64,000 nt of DNA from Henckelia pumila (GCF_033568475.1 NC_133121.1:71514277-71578276); one strand, 5' to 3'; counted from the first letter of the stretch, positions 37,201-47,448 are shown. The notes: generated by a model from the sequence alone, not told the origin. Made by a program: numbers and translations.

Positions 37201-38125
37201 AAAACACTAAAAACCCATTTCCAAAGGATAAAGATAACCTGGGCAGGCTACTTTCTCATACCCATATCATATCCAAGACCCCAAAGATTTTGAAACCCAC
37301 CCCACCCCTTCATCCACTGATCACTACAGACTCTACCAACACTGTTTGGGATTTTCTGATAAAAAAGCTGAAACCTTTAGCATAAAACTCGGGAGGGAAT
37401 TGCGTGAGATATAACACAAAAGATGGCTTGATGAACTAGAAGAATATTTAAAACTCGAATCAACAGAGAAACCCAATTGACGTTTAAAAAAAAGGAAACA
37501 TTGGCATATCTTTGTAGTTTTCTGGATCGAAAGACAAGTAAAACGCAAAGAAAAAAGGAAAACCCAAATTTATGTTCAAAAAAGGGCATCGTATTCATGT
37601 AAAAAAAGAAGAAAGAAAACATCTTCCAAAACATGTAAACCCTAAATTGAAACCAAAACAGAGAGATTCAGACCTTTTGCTTTCGAAATGTGGCGTTGGC
37701 GTCGGTTCCCGGCGGTGGTTGATGGTGGGCGGCTGAAGAAGAGAAAGGGATCGAGCAGGGTTTCTTTTCCCGCAATGAAGAAGAAAGGGGATCGATCGTG
37801 TTTTGTGATGATATTTTACCAAGTGTTGAAAAAGTTAGAAAGAAAAGTCATTGGAGTTAATATTTTTAATCCGGTTCATCCTTTTACTGCATCAATTATA
37901 ATTAAAAATTTTAATTTATTACTTTTTACTTCATCAATTATAGTATGCTGAAGTAAAATACTATCCAAAATTATTAGTGAAGCCCGGGTTTTTTAAGTAC
38001 CGAAGTAGAAGGTGCGTTTTTACTTCGTTCGTGTTATTAGCGAAGTTGATTGTCACATTTTACTTCGGAATTATTAATTGGCGAAGTAAATAATGGCGAA
38101 GTAAAAAGCGAAAATTCTACTAGTG
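34280..38125 (-). repeat. CACTA 5' region, partly tandem-duplicated, with possible captured exons
   Basis: Two ~270 bp units (34651-34925 and 35996-36270) are about 85% alike by eye. Each could contain, on the minus strand, an exon-like segment ending at a CAG|GTATTT donor (reading RLRNLYKQ plus a Gln-rich end). The subterminal CGAAGTAA-rich sequence is also present twice, at 35930-35992 and 38011-38111. This suggests duplication of the promoter-side end of the transposon. Between 36690 and 37130 there is CT-rich sequence like a plant 5' leader, and on the minus strand 37850-37630 looks like a transcript leader with a splice donor. The source gene is not recognised, and the small ORFs here are not supported. 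Confidence 0.5.
37915..38125. repeat. CACTA terminal inverted repeat and subterminal array (right)
   Basis: TTACTTCG/CGAAGTAA motifs lead into the inverted terminus CTACTAGTG, which ends at 38125. This end is nearest the transposase start, so it is the 5' end of the element. Confidence 0.85.
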
Positions 38126-39148
38126 ATTTATGCGCTCGAGCGACAAAAAAAAATAAATTGGGCAGAAGTGTGCTCGCTCGAGCGCACATTTACGCGCTCG
38201 AGCGAAAGATCGCGATCAGAAAAAATCAGAATTTCCGAAAATAAAAACTCTTATTTTGCGGGCTTTATTTTGTGGGCTTTTCAAGTCATATAAATAGAAT
38301 ATTAGAGAGATATTTGAGGGGAAATTGCACGACACCAACGGAGAGAACGACACAAGACGACTGGGAGCTTGGGAGAAGATTTCTATACTTTATCTTCTTC
38401 CATTCTTCTTTCTTAATTTTTGTTTAATTTTTGTTTTCAATTATTGAGTAGTTTTTATTCAACCAAGACGGCGTGATTGGACCGAACAAATCTATGTAGA
38501 AAATTTGGATGTTTGTTTGGGATTTTTCAGATTTGGTTTATGTTATTGATTATTAGATTTATATATGTCTTGTGAATTATCTGGGCAATTGTTTGCTTGC
38601 ATGTTAATTGATTCCAAGTCGACATAGGAGGAATTGATTTCGATCACTCTAATAATTAACACGAGGTAAAATTGACTAGAAATAGTATTCGATTTCATCG
38701 TGTGATTTTAGGTGCAAACTGAATTCTCATAGTTCCTAATGCATTTGAGTTTGATTAGAATTATGAAAATTAATCCGTCAATATATTAATATGTTTAATT
38801 GTTCTAGAAATAGACCTTTTAAACAAGTTAGGAGAATTCACCATAATTTAAGATTAAATCTAAGTCCTGAATCGGCTACATGTTACATGATTTTTTCGGT
38901 ACCTACGTGTGTCTTAGTTGTCTCAATTTAATTGATTTTATTCTTCTATTTTAAATTCTTATTATTTTTAATAATTTATTTTTTATTTAATTCATCGCAA
39001 CCTTTTTATTTTTCTGTCTAGATTAAGCTAAATAATTAATTTTTGAGAATTTACTGTAGTGTCTATGAGATCGATACTTGGATTCTCTGTCCACTTTACT
39101 ATTACTTGACTTAGTATACTTGCTAGTAGACACCAATTTAAGTGGTCA
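38126..39148 (+). repeat. Rest of the 5' LTR of copy A
   Basis: It resumes inside the first CTCGAG palindrome, right after the CACTA, and contains the second palindrome (about 38170-38206) and TATAAATA at 38289-38296. It ends AAGTGGTCA at 39148. It is colinear with 51546-52569. Confidence 0.88.
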
Positions 39149-39154
39149 AGTTTT

Positions 39155-39170
39155 TGGCGTCGTTGCCGGG
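39155..39170 (+). other. Primer binding site, tRNA-Asp type (copy A)
   Basis: TGGCGTCGTTGCCGGG follows the 5' LTR by 6 bp and matches, apart from one base, the 3' end of plant aspartate tRNA. Confidence 0.8.
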
Positions 39171-39696
39171 TACTGTTTAGATAATATTAGGATAAATTAT
39201 TTTCTTGAGACTAGACATTTTTTTTCCTTGCCTTTGTTTAATTTTAAATTTTAATATTTTTTTTACTTGTAAGGTACTTGGAGATTGATCATCGACAAGT
39301 GTTCACAATGTTTGACCAATAATATTCGGAGCCTTTCTATGCTTCTTGGGGGAGATTCAATGATTTGGTGAACAAATTTCGATGCCATGATTTTTCGATC
39401 TACACTCTAGTGCAGATTTTTTTATGGTGGATTGGATGAGATAACAAGAATTTGGGTAGATTATGGAGCTTTGGCCACTGACAGTCACTTGTTCAGTAGA
39501 GATTACGACAGTGCTATGCACTTGTTAAATGATATGACAGATTTCGACTACCATTGATATTGTGATCCTTCACTGCAGGGTTGGAGTCACCAATATCCTC
39601 CAGAATTCAAGTACACAAATTTTGCGAAACCAAACATTTGAGCTTCTAGAAGAGTGTGTAGAGAATTTTGAAGATCATGTGGCTCAATTGGAGAAC

Positions 39697-39701
39697 ATTG
39701 T
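39697..39701. repeat. Target-site duplication ATTGT (left) of the copia element
   Basis: It abuts TGTAAGAG and is repeated exactly at 49327-49331 after TCCAACA. Confidence 0.93.
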
Positions 39702-41565
39702 TGTAAGAGTGGGTGCCCAGTGAGCCAACTGTGTGGCTATGGGCTTTGTTGACTCTTTGTATAAACAATCTTTTGTTTAATATTATTTACACTTTTATGG
39801 CAATGACTTTATATTACTTCATATTGTTATATTGTGATATACTATTGTTGTTTTGATAAAGACCTTGAATATACTATAGTGTATGTAAGATGTGGTAGAA
39901 CATGGAGATGTCTATCATGAAATACATCTTATAGTCACTGTATATTCTAAAACCGTTCCTAGTCGATTGAGCCGTCCGATAATAAGGATAAGGATCGCTC
40001 GAGTTTGAGACTAGCATTTGCGATGCGGAGTACCACGTTTCATTGGTAGGGAACATGGAGATGTTCGAAGCATGCAAATGGATATTCATAGGATGAATAG
40101 TCGAACTACCCTATCCGGACTTTCCAAGTGGTTATCACTTATCGAGTGGATAAAGTCCGCGGTTTTGGTTGTACACCATTAGTCCTTACGACTTGAAACA
40201 TCATGGAGACTCTATATGCTAGTACTGTGCTTTGACTCGTTTACCGACTCTGAGGGGGTCATCAGGTGTCGAGATTGGGTACAGTTACGACACATATAGG
40301 AGTCAATGCATTGTTGTCAAGGATTCACCACATACTTGCGAGTGTGGATATCCTATGCGATCTGAGGAGATATTAGTGTGACAAATCTCTGGCCAGAGTA
40401 CTTGATGTGATTTAAGAAATGGTTTCTTAGTAGCACATGCGATGTCACTAATTTGATCTTCAAGATGCATTGCATAGTTATCGAATCTTGAGCGACTCTC
40501 GATATACCAATGGTTGTTGATTCGATCGGGATATTTGGATGAAGGGACCGTACTGTACGTTAACCAAAATCTACTGGTTCTTGTAGGCACTATCAGTGAT
40601 ACCTAGGGAATCATGGGGCGATGTTGCTAGGCGCTTTACCATGATTCGTTGGGCAAGTCGGAAAGTGTTGTTCCGAGTCACAAGGAGTTGTGAGCCCACG
40701 GCTAGCTGTATCCCTGAACCATTGAGGGTCACACAGTGTAATGGAGTTTTAATCCCCGTTGAGATAGTTAAATTTAAAGAGTTAAATTTAATGAACTAAG
40801 GAGTTGGACTTCTTAAATAAGAGTAAGGGAGTAGGATTTCCTAAAATGACATAGGGATGGACATTTTTGGAAACCACTGAATTCGGATTCAGGAAAATTT
40901 ATTTTGACTTTAAAACGTGCAGAAATAGTTTCTGTGCACATTGGTGAAATCGTTTCATCAATCGGAGTCACGATGAATTTTATATTAATTTCTGAACGAG
41001 CGGGCTTTGCTTGTCGGGCCCCAGCTTATGACTAATGGGCCCTAAGGTGTTAGTGGCCTGCATTATAAATAAGTTATTTCAGTACAGAAATTACACACAA
41101 CAGGTCATTATTTTTGAGAGCAATTTTCGAAAACCCTACCCTCTCAAAACCGATCGGCCGTCCCCTCCCTTTGCTCTGCCCGAGAAAATTCCGGTCTGTG
41201 ATTTTGAATCGCAGTAAGGAATAACGAATCAGATTCGTGTAATCTCTTCGCAGAAAACTTCTGATAGATTTTCTAGTGCAATCTATCAGAGGGATTAAAC
41301 CTCTGTTCGTGGACCTGATTGAAGGCGTTCATCGGTTCCAGGGAGAGACAACAAGAGCAGAATTGTTCTGTTGGTGTCCATTAATCTCGTTGCGAGATTT
41401 GAGGTAAAATTTATTTAATTGTTATTTAAATTTTACACATACAATAATTCAATCGTTGTATGGTTGATACCCACACCATGGAATCGTTCCATGAGAAAAT
41501 TTTTAAACTTCCGCTGCACCGGGTATCAATCGTAATTGGTCTGGGAACTCGCCAGTTTTCCAACA
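39702..41565 (+). repeat. 5' LTR of the copia element
   Basis: It starts TGTAAGAGTG and ends TTTTCCAACA. TATAAATA at 41064-41071 is the likely promoter, giving a transcript leader of about 500 bp of LTR sequence. The short ORFs in it recur exactly 7,761 bp downstream in the other LTR and are not genes. Confidence 0.95.
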
Positions 41566-41566
41566 G

Positions 41567-41582
41567 TGGTATCAAAGCAAGG
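41567..41582 (+). other. Primer binding site, tRNA-iMet type (copia)
   Basis: TGGTATCAAAGCAAGG follows the LTR after one base. It matches the initiator tRNA complement with one A for G. Confidence 0.88.
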
Positions 41583-41692
41583 TTGCTCAGATCAATCGAT
41601 TGAATTAATCAATTGTACAAAATTTTTGAGTCTCGGTTTTTGAAACAAAATAAATTTTTTTTAATAAAAATTTTTTTTCCGGGGGGCGAAAC

Positions 41693-42018
41693 CCGGGCAG
41701 CGATTGGATCGCTGCCCGGAGGGGGCAGCGATGGTCGCTGCCCCCAGGGGCGGCGCACGGCGCCGCCCAGGGCGGCGACCGTCGCCGCCCAGGGCGGCGC
41801 ACGGCGCTGCCCAGGGCAGCGCTGTGCGCTGCCCAGCGCAGCGCTGGGCGCTGCGCAGGGCAGCGCTCGGCGCTGCCCAGGGCGACGCACGGCGCCGCCC
41901 AGCGGCGGCGCCAGGCGCCACCAGGGCAGCAAACGTTGCTGCCCTAAGGGGGCAGCCGGGCTGCCCCGGCCCGCCCCGGGTGCGGGCCGGCCCGGGAGTG
42001 TCCCGGGCGGCCCGCGGG
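41693..42018 (+). repeat. GC-rich array of about 14 tandem hairpins in the copia leader
   Basis: A strongly GC-rich block stands in AT-rich surroundings. Perfect or near-perfect inverted repeats follow each other: 41693-41719 (12-bp stem), 41721-41745 (11-bp stem), then units starting at 41748, 41770, 41792, 41814, 41836, 41858, 41880, about 41902 and 41924, an exact 22-bp period. Each is a 9-bp stem with a 3-base loop (ACG, CCG, TGT, TGG, TCG), and a single A separates units. Then come 41949-41967, 41966-41990 and 41991-42007. Stem sequences differ between units (GGGCGGCGC, GGGCAGCGC, GCGCAGCGC, GGGCAGCAA) while pairing is kept, with one mismatch in three of them. As RNA this would be a string of stable hairpins in the gag-pol leader. 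Its function is unknown. The overlapping ORFs on both strands are artefacts of composition. Confidence 0.9.
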
Positions 42019-42240
42019 AAAAATTATATTTTTATTAATTTTAATATTTAAAATTTTATTTTTGGTCCGGTCAAAAATTGTTTTTGATTGGTTCACGAGA
42101 TTTCGGATCGAATTGTTCGAGTCCGTAAATTTTAAAATTGATTTTGGATAAATTTGAATTTTTGGAAAATTTTAATATTTTATCCGTAAATTGAATTTTG
42201 AAATCAATTATTTTGTTACAATTGATGATAAGATATGATC

Positions 42241-42385
42241 TTATGATATATTAGATAAAATATGATTTTATTTGTAAAATTGGATTTTATAGATAAAATA
42301 TGATTTTATTTGATATGGAGATAAAATATGATTTTATATGTGAAATGTGATTTTATATATAAAATATGATTTTATCTTGTTTAAA
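42241..42385. repeat. AT-rich repeats (ATAAAATATGATTTTA) in the copia leader
   Basis: About five to six imperfect copies of a 16-mer close to ATAAAATATGATTTTA occur with irregular spacing. The unit is nearly self-complementary. Confidence 0.7.
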
Positions 42386-43062
42386 TTTGAATTGCCACAG
42401 CATGTTATCCAATAAATTAATTTTGAATTAAATGTTATTGGATAAGGATGATCGATTGCCATGACCAATTTTGTAGGTGTATGTTAGGAATTTACATTTT
42501 GTCTTTATTGTTGTTGGTTTTATTAATGGGCCTGGTTTATGGCCCGATATGAATGTCATATGTAATAAAAGTGGGCTTGGTTTATAGCCCGTTCCCACCC
42601 CCTAAAATGTATCCCCTACTTGTCATTGTTATTTAATTGTAAATACATTAGATTTAGTGGGAGATCAAGATTTGAAGATGGTGGGCCCAGCAGACAATGA
42701 AGACTGAAGAAATGTAAATTGGAAGCATATGTAATAGGATTGCATTTGCATACTGCATATTACCTAGGATTGGACTAAGACCCGTGATTGGCAACCACGG
42801 GTCAATTAGAAATGGAATCGATCATCCTATATAATATGTGATATTATGATTGTATGCATGTTTAGACATAAATTGCGTGAATCCGGCAATGCATGCAATA
42901 AATTAAATATGATGAGACAAATATTTTTATAAATAAAATCCCTCATTTTAAATATGATTTAAAATTTATATCAAGATAAATAAAGGAAATTTAAATATTG
43001 TTTAAATGTTCCTACCTTCCATCAACGGTCAATGTATGTGATGCTACCCGCGGATACGGTCC

Positions 43063-43345
43063 GGCTCATATTATTGGGGGGGCCCGTCCGTCGGAAAGCT
43101 GTACATTGGATCGACAAATGTTGTAAGTTGGGTGGAACTCCCATGGGATCGGCTCATATTATTGGGGGAGGCACATGGCGACCGTCCATCACAACTTAAT
43201 ATTGATGGGTCATCTTGACATGTCACTTTAAACGGCGTCATATTATTGGGCCCTTATTGGACATGAGGTAAATACATGGGGGTTGCTTTGGAAGCAATTG
43301 GGCTCTACCTTTTGAGAATTATGGTTGGCTGATATTATTCGGGAC
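43063..43345 (+). repeat. Four ~88-bp-spaced copies of a GGCTCATATTATTGGG motif
   Basis: Copies lie at about 43063, 43151, 43235 and 43327 (the last two read GGCGTCATATTATTGGG and GGCTGATATTATTCGGG). The sequence between them is divergent, so this is either an old tandem repeat with one conserved box or a set of binding sites. It sits 190-470 bp upstream of the gag start. Confidence 0.65.
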
Positions 43346-43533
43346 CATAAGTTTGTCAATTGGACTCCATGTTCTCACTAAGGAAAAAGTTTCCCGTTTT
43401 CACTAGAGGGTGGTGAAATCGTTAAAATAGTGGGAGTGAGATTCATAAAATTAAATTCGCCTATTTTATGTCTTAGTAAATTGTTAAACAATCATTGATA
43501 TATGTCTGTTTTTCCTTTTCAGTATTTCATACA

Positions 43534-46500
43534 ATGAATTCGCGAAATCCTTTATTCTCGATCCTCGAACAAAACAAGCTGACTGGCGCCAACTATACGG
43601 AATGGTTCCGGAAGTTGAAGATTGTCTTAACTTCGGAGAAAATGCTCTACGTGTTAGAGAAAGCACCTCCGAAGGAAGCACCAGCTGACATAAGTCCGGA
43701 GGAATTGGCCAAACTTGATGCATGGTGTGACCATGACATCAAGACCAAATGCTATATGCAAGCCTCGATGTCTGATGAACTCCAGAGGCGATTTGAGGAC
43801 ACGGTGAATGCTGCTGACATTCACACGCAACTCAAGGAACTTTTTGGGGCTCAGTCGAGGGCTGAAAGGTTCTCTACTGTTAAGGAGTTGATGACGTGCC
43901 GCATGCGTGAAGGGACTTCGGTCCGTGATCATGGGGTACGAGTGATTTGGCTCATACAGAAGTTAGCGACCCTTGATTTGGTGTTGGAGCATGAACTCAA
44001 TGTGGACTTGCTGCTTCTATCTCTTCCTTCTTCATTTGATGGATTCGTGATAAATTTTAATATGAACAAGATAGAGGCCACCCTTGAAGAGATGGTCAAT
44101 ATGCTCGTTACATATGAATCCACACTTAAGAAGGATAAGCCAGCTTTCTTGGTGGGCTCCTCATCTTCTGCAAAGAAGGGGCCAAGTATGAAGGGCAAGA
44201 AACGTTCTGCCCCACCCAAGAAAGTGGAACCCGAGAAGAAGCAAAAGACAAAGGCTTCAAACGATGGAAAATCCAAGGATGTTTGCCATTACTGCAAGAA
44301 GCCGGGTCATTGGAAGCGCAACTGCAAGGAGTATCTTGAGCAGTTGGGAACTGCAAAGGGTATGTTCTATATCGAAATAAACATGTCACTTAATACAACT
44401 TCTTGGGTATTGGATACCGGATGTGGTTCTCACATTTGCAATGATTTGCAGGTGATGACAAGAAGTCGCAGGCTTAGAATGGGTGAGACCCAGCTGAGGC
44501 TCGGGAATGGTTCCAGAGTTGAAGCTACGGCCATTGGAGATGTTTGTTTGATTTTGCAGAATGGTTTTAAATTATTGTTGAGAGATGTTTTATTTGTGCC
44601 AGATTTAATTAAAAACATTATTTCTATTTCTATGCTTGATAGAGATGGTTATTCTTGTAATTTTGTGAATGGGATTTGCAGTATTTACAAGAATGAATGT
44701 TTAATTGGAAATGGACAACTTGAAAACGATCTATATAATTTAAAACTAAAAGACGTTCCAGTGAATTGTATTGACAAACCGGCAACAACAAACAAAAGGA
44801 AAATCGATAGTCAAAACCCGGCAAACCTTTGGCACGCTAGACTAGGTCATATTTCCTCAAGGAGGATGAACAAGCTAGTGGGAGAGGGCATGTTTGATAT
44901 GTCTGATATTAACTCTCTACCTACTTGTGAATCCTGCCTAAAAGGGAAAATGACTAAATCTCCTTTTAAGGGGAAGCCTGAACGTAGTCAAAATCTGTTG
45001 GATTTGATCCATACAGATGTTTGTGGTCCATTTAGAGTAGGGACTCAACATGGCCACACCTACTTCATTACCTTTACTGATGATTATTCTAGGTATGGGT
45101 ATTTATATTTAATGAAATATAAGTCTGAAGCATTTGAAAAGTTCAAAGAATTCAAGGCTGAAGTAGAAAACAAGCTAGGTAAAAGTATTAAAGCACTTCG
45201 ATCGGATCGAGGTGGAGAATACTTGAGTACCGAGTTTTTGGACTATTTGAAAGAGAATGGGATTCTCTCTCAGTGGACTCCTCCTATGACACCACAGCTT
45301 AATGGTGTATCGGAGCGTCGTAATCGAACTTTGTTGGACATGGTTCGATCTATGATGAGCTTCACTGAGCTTCCACCTTCGTTTTGGGGCTATGCGCTTG
45401 AAACGGCGGTATTATTGTTGAATAACGTCCACACTAAAGCAGTGGACAAAACACCATACGAGTTATGGAATGGCAAAGCTCCTAAGTATTCATACTTGAG
45501 GATTTGGGGATGTCCTGCTTACGTGAAGCGGACAGTGGGAGATAAGTTGGATAGTCGATCCAGCTTGTGTTATTTTGTGGGGTATCCGAAGAATTCAATC
45601 GGATATTATTTCTATTATCCTGCTGAAACAAAGGTGTTTGTTTCACGGAATGCCACCTTCTTGGAGAAGGAGTTCTTATTGGATAAGAAAGGCGAGATGA
45701 TGGAACTCGAAGAAGTTCGAGAAGAACCCGAAATACAAAATAACGATCCCACACCTCAGGAACCATTGCTGGACACGCCTGCACCTAGAAGATCCGAGAG
45801 GACTTCTAGACCTCCAGTTCGATATGGTCTTCTTCTTGAAGAGGGTCAAGATGAACCCGACATTGGATGTGATCCAAGAAGCTTCAAGGAAGCAATTTCT
45901 GATGCGGATTCGAATTTATGGCTTGAAGCTATGCAATCAGAATTGGATTCGATGCATACTAACCAAGTCTGGACTTTAGTGGATCCTCCCGATGGAATTG
46001 TTCCAATAGGGTGTAAATGGATCTACAAAAGAAAGCTTGGGCCTGATGGTAAGGTATTGACCTACAAGGCGCGATTGGTGGCTAAAGGTTATACTCAAAG
46101 GCAAGGAGTTGACTATGACGAAACCTTTTCACCAGTTGCAATGTTCAAGTCCATAAGAATCCTTATTGCCATAGCTGCATGGTATGACTATGAGATATGG
46201 CAAATGGATGTGAAGACTGCTTTTCTTAATGGAGACATTAAGGAAGAAATCTATATGAAGCAGCCTGAGGGGTACACATCCATGGGAAGCGAGCATAAGG
46301 TATGCAAGCTTCAGAGATCAATTTATGGTCTAAAACAAGCATCAAGAAGTTGGAACCAGAAATTTGATGAAACAATTAAAGACTTTGGTTTCATCAAGAA
46401 CCCGGAGGAACCTTGCGTGTACAAGAAAGTAGTTAAGGATGCGGTGACATTCTTAGTACTTTATGTTGATGACATCCTACTCATTGGGAATGATGTAGGG

Positions 46501-47448
46501 ATGTTGCAGTCAACAAAGATATGGTTATCAGGTAGATTTTCGATGAAGGATTTGGGTGAGGCATCCTACATTCTTGGGATACAGATCTATAGGGATAGAT
46601 CTAAGAGAATGATAGGACTCACTCAATCAACCTACATCGATACCATATTGAAACGGTTTTCAATGGATGGGTCCAAGAGAGGACATCTACCCATGTGTCA
46701 TGGAGTTTCTCTATCCAAGTCTATGTGTCCCAAGACTGATGCAGAGATAGAGAATATGACACATGTACCATATGCGTCAGCTATAGGTAGTATCATGTAT
46801 GGGATGATATCTACCAGACCGGATGTAGCATTTGCTCTGAGTGTCACGAGCAGATATCAGTCTAATCCTGGTCAGATGCATTGGAAAGCCGTGAAGGACA
46901 TTCTTAAGTACTTGCGAAGGACTAAGAATATGTTCATGGTTTATGGAGGACGAGAACTCAAACTGGAAGGCTATACCGACTCTAGCTTCCAAAGTGATGT
47001 GGATGACTCGAAGTCAACCTCTGGATTTGTGTTCATGCTCAATGGCGGTGCTGTCTCTTGGAAGAGTTCCAAGCAGGACACCACAGCGGATTCCACCACT
47101 GAGGCTGAATACATTGCAGCATCAGCTGCTGCTAAAGAGGCCGTTTGGATGAGGAATTTCGTCCAAGAGTTGGGCGTCATTCCTGAATTTGTTGGTCCAG
47201 TCCCGGTGTACTGCGACAACACGGGTGCCGTTGCTCAAGCAAAGGAACCAAGGTCTCATCAAAGATCCAAACACGTACTGAGGAAATACCACATAATCCG
47301 GGAGATTGTGGAAAGAGGAGACATCAGTGTCGAACGAGTGGCCTCTGCAGACAATATCGCTGATCCACTTACTAAGCCTTTGCCAGGACCATTGTTTGAC
47401 AAACATCGCGAAGCAATGGGTCTACGTAGTATGACTAGTTGGCTATAG
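43534..47448 (+). CDS. Copia gag-pol polyprotein, uninterrupted (about 1,304 aa)
   Basis: The start chosen is MNSRNPLF at 43534. An in-frame ATG at 43495 would add 13 residues of poor quality, and a splice-acceptor-like TTCCTTTTCAG (43511-43521) lies between them. Order: gag (copia-type, residues ~1-235, beginning with the KLTGANYTEW motif); zinc knuckle CHYCKKPGHWKRNC (about 251-264); protease WVLDTGCGSH (about 294); integrase zinc region (HARLGH near 434) and core (HTDVCGPF, DDYSRYG, SDRGGEY); reverse transcriptase with WIYKRKLGPDG and active site YVDD (about 977); RNase H with GYTDSSF, TTEAEYIA and a closing ADPLTKPLP segment. All catalytic motifs are present and the frame has no stop. It encodes particle assembly, polyprotein cutting, reverse transcription and integration. 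Antisense ORFs over it are shadows. Confidence 0.95.
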   Translation: MNSRNPLFSILEQNKLTGANYTEWFRKLKIVLTSEKMLYVLEKAPPKEAPADISPEELAKLDAWCDHDIKTKCYMQASMSDELQRRFEDTVNAADIHTQLKELFGAQSRAERFSTVKELMTCRMREGTSVRDHGVRVIWLIQKLATLDLVLEHELNVDLLLLSLPSSFDGFVINFNMNKIEATLEEMVNMLVTYESTLKKDKPAFLVGSSSSAKKGPSMKGKKRSAPPKKVEPEKKQKTKASNDGKSKDVCHYCKKPGHWKRNCKEYLEQLGTAKGMFYIEINMSLNTTSWVLDTGCGSHICNDLQVMTRSRRLRMGETQLRLGNGSRVEATAIGDVCLILQNGFKLLLRDVLFVPDLIKNIISISMLDRDGYSCNFVNGICSIYKNECLIGNGQLENDLYNLKLKDVPVNCIDKPATTNKRKIDSQNPANLWHARLGHISSRRMNKLVGEGMFDMSDINSLPTCESCLKGKMTKSPFKGKPERSQNLLDLIHTDVCGPFRVGTQHGHTYFITFTDDYSRYGYLYLMKYKSEAFEKFKEFKAEVENKLGKSIKALRSDRGGEYLSTEFLDYLKENGILSQWTPPMTPQLNGVSERRNRTLLDMVRSMMSFTELPPSFWGYALETAVLLLNNVHTKAVDKTPYELWNGKAPKYSYLRIWGCPAYVKRTVGDKLDSRSSLCYFVGYPKNSIGYYFYYPAETKVFVSRNATFLEKEFLLDKKGEMMELEEVREEPEIQNNDPTPQEPLLDTPAPRRSERTSRPPVRYGLLLEEGQDEPDIGCDPRSFKEAISDADSNLWLEAMQSELDSMHTNQVWTLVDPPDGIVPIGCKWIYKRKLGPDGKVLTYKARLVAKGYTQRQGVDYDETFSPVAMFKSIRILIAIAAWYDYEIWQMDVKTAFLNGDIKEEIYMKQPEGYTSMGSEHKVCKLQRSIYGLKQASRSWNQKFDETIKDFGFIKNPEEPCVYKKVVKDAVTFLVLYVDDILLIGNDVGMLQSTKIWLSGRFSMKDLGEASYILGIQIYRDRSKRMIGLTQSTYIDTILKRFSMDGSKRGHLPMCHGVSLSKSMCPKTDAEIENMTHVPYASAIGSIMYGMISTRPDVAFALSVTSRYQSNPGQMHWKAVKDILKYLRRTKNMFMVYGGRELKLEGYTDSSFQSDVDDSKSTSGFVFMLNGGAVSWKSSKQDTTADSTTEAEYIAASAAAKEAVWMRNFVQELGVIPEFVGPVPVYCDNTGAVAQAKEPRSHQRSKHVLRKYHIIREIVERGDISVERVASADNIADPLTKPLPGPLFDKHREAMGLRSMTSWL

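Larger units (their letters stand above)
24870..38125 (-). mobile_element. CACTA (En/Spm) DNA transposon, apparently complete, 13.3 kb
   Basis: The ends are CACTAGTAGAATTT at the left and its inverse AAATTCTACTAGTG at the right; the terminal 28-29 bp match with a few differences. Flanking ATT is found on both sides, with one extra A at the left; 3-bp duplications are usual for this superfamily. Copy A's 3' LTR shows the uninterrupted target at 51530-51550. Subterminal arrays of TTACTTCG/CGAAGTAA fill 24890-25430 and 37915-38110. Both genes run on the minus strand: a tnp2 transposase (34266-30820) and a TNPA-like/Ulp1 gene (30581-25658). Splice sites and phases are consistent throughout, so the element may encode everything it needs. 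It also holds a captured eIF2B-epsilon fragment and a duplicated 5' region. Confidence 0.92.

Noticed and set aside
37595..37822. 75-aa minus-strand ORF beginning MVKYHHKTRSI
   Set aside because: It looks like a transcript leader region of the CACTA with a splice donor. No family resemblance.
41604..42051. Several overlapping Arg/Ala/Pro-rich ORFs on both strands
   Set aside because: They arise from the GC-rich hairpin array, where all six frames stay open. No domain and no conserved start.
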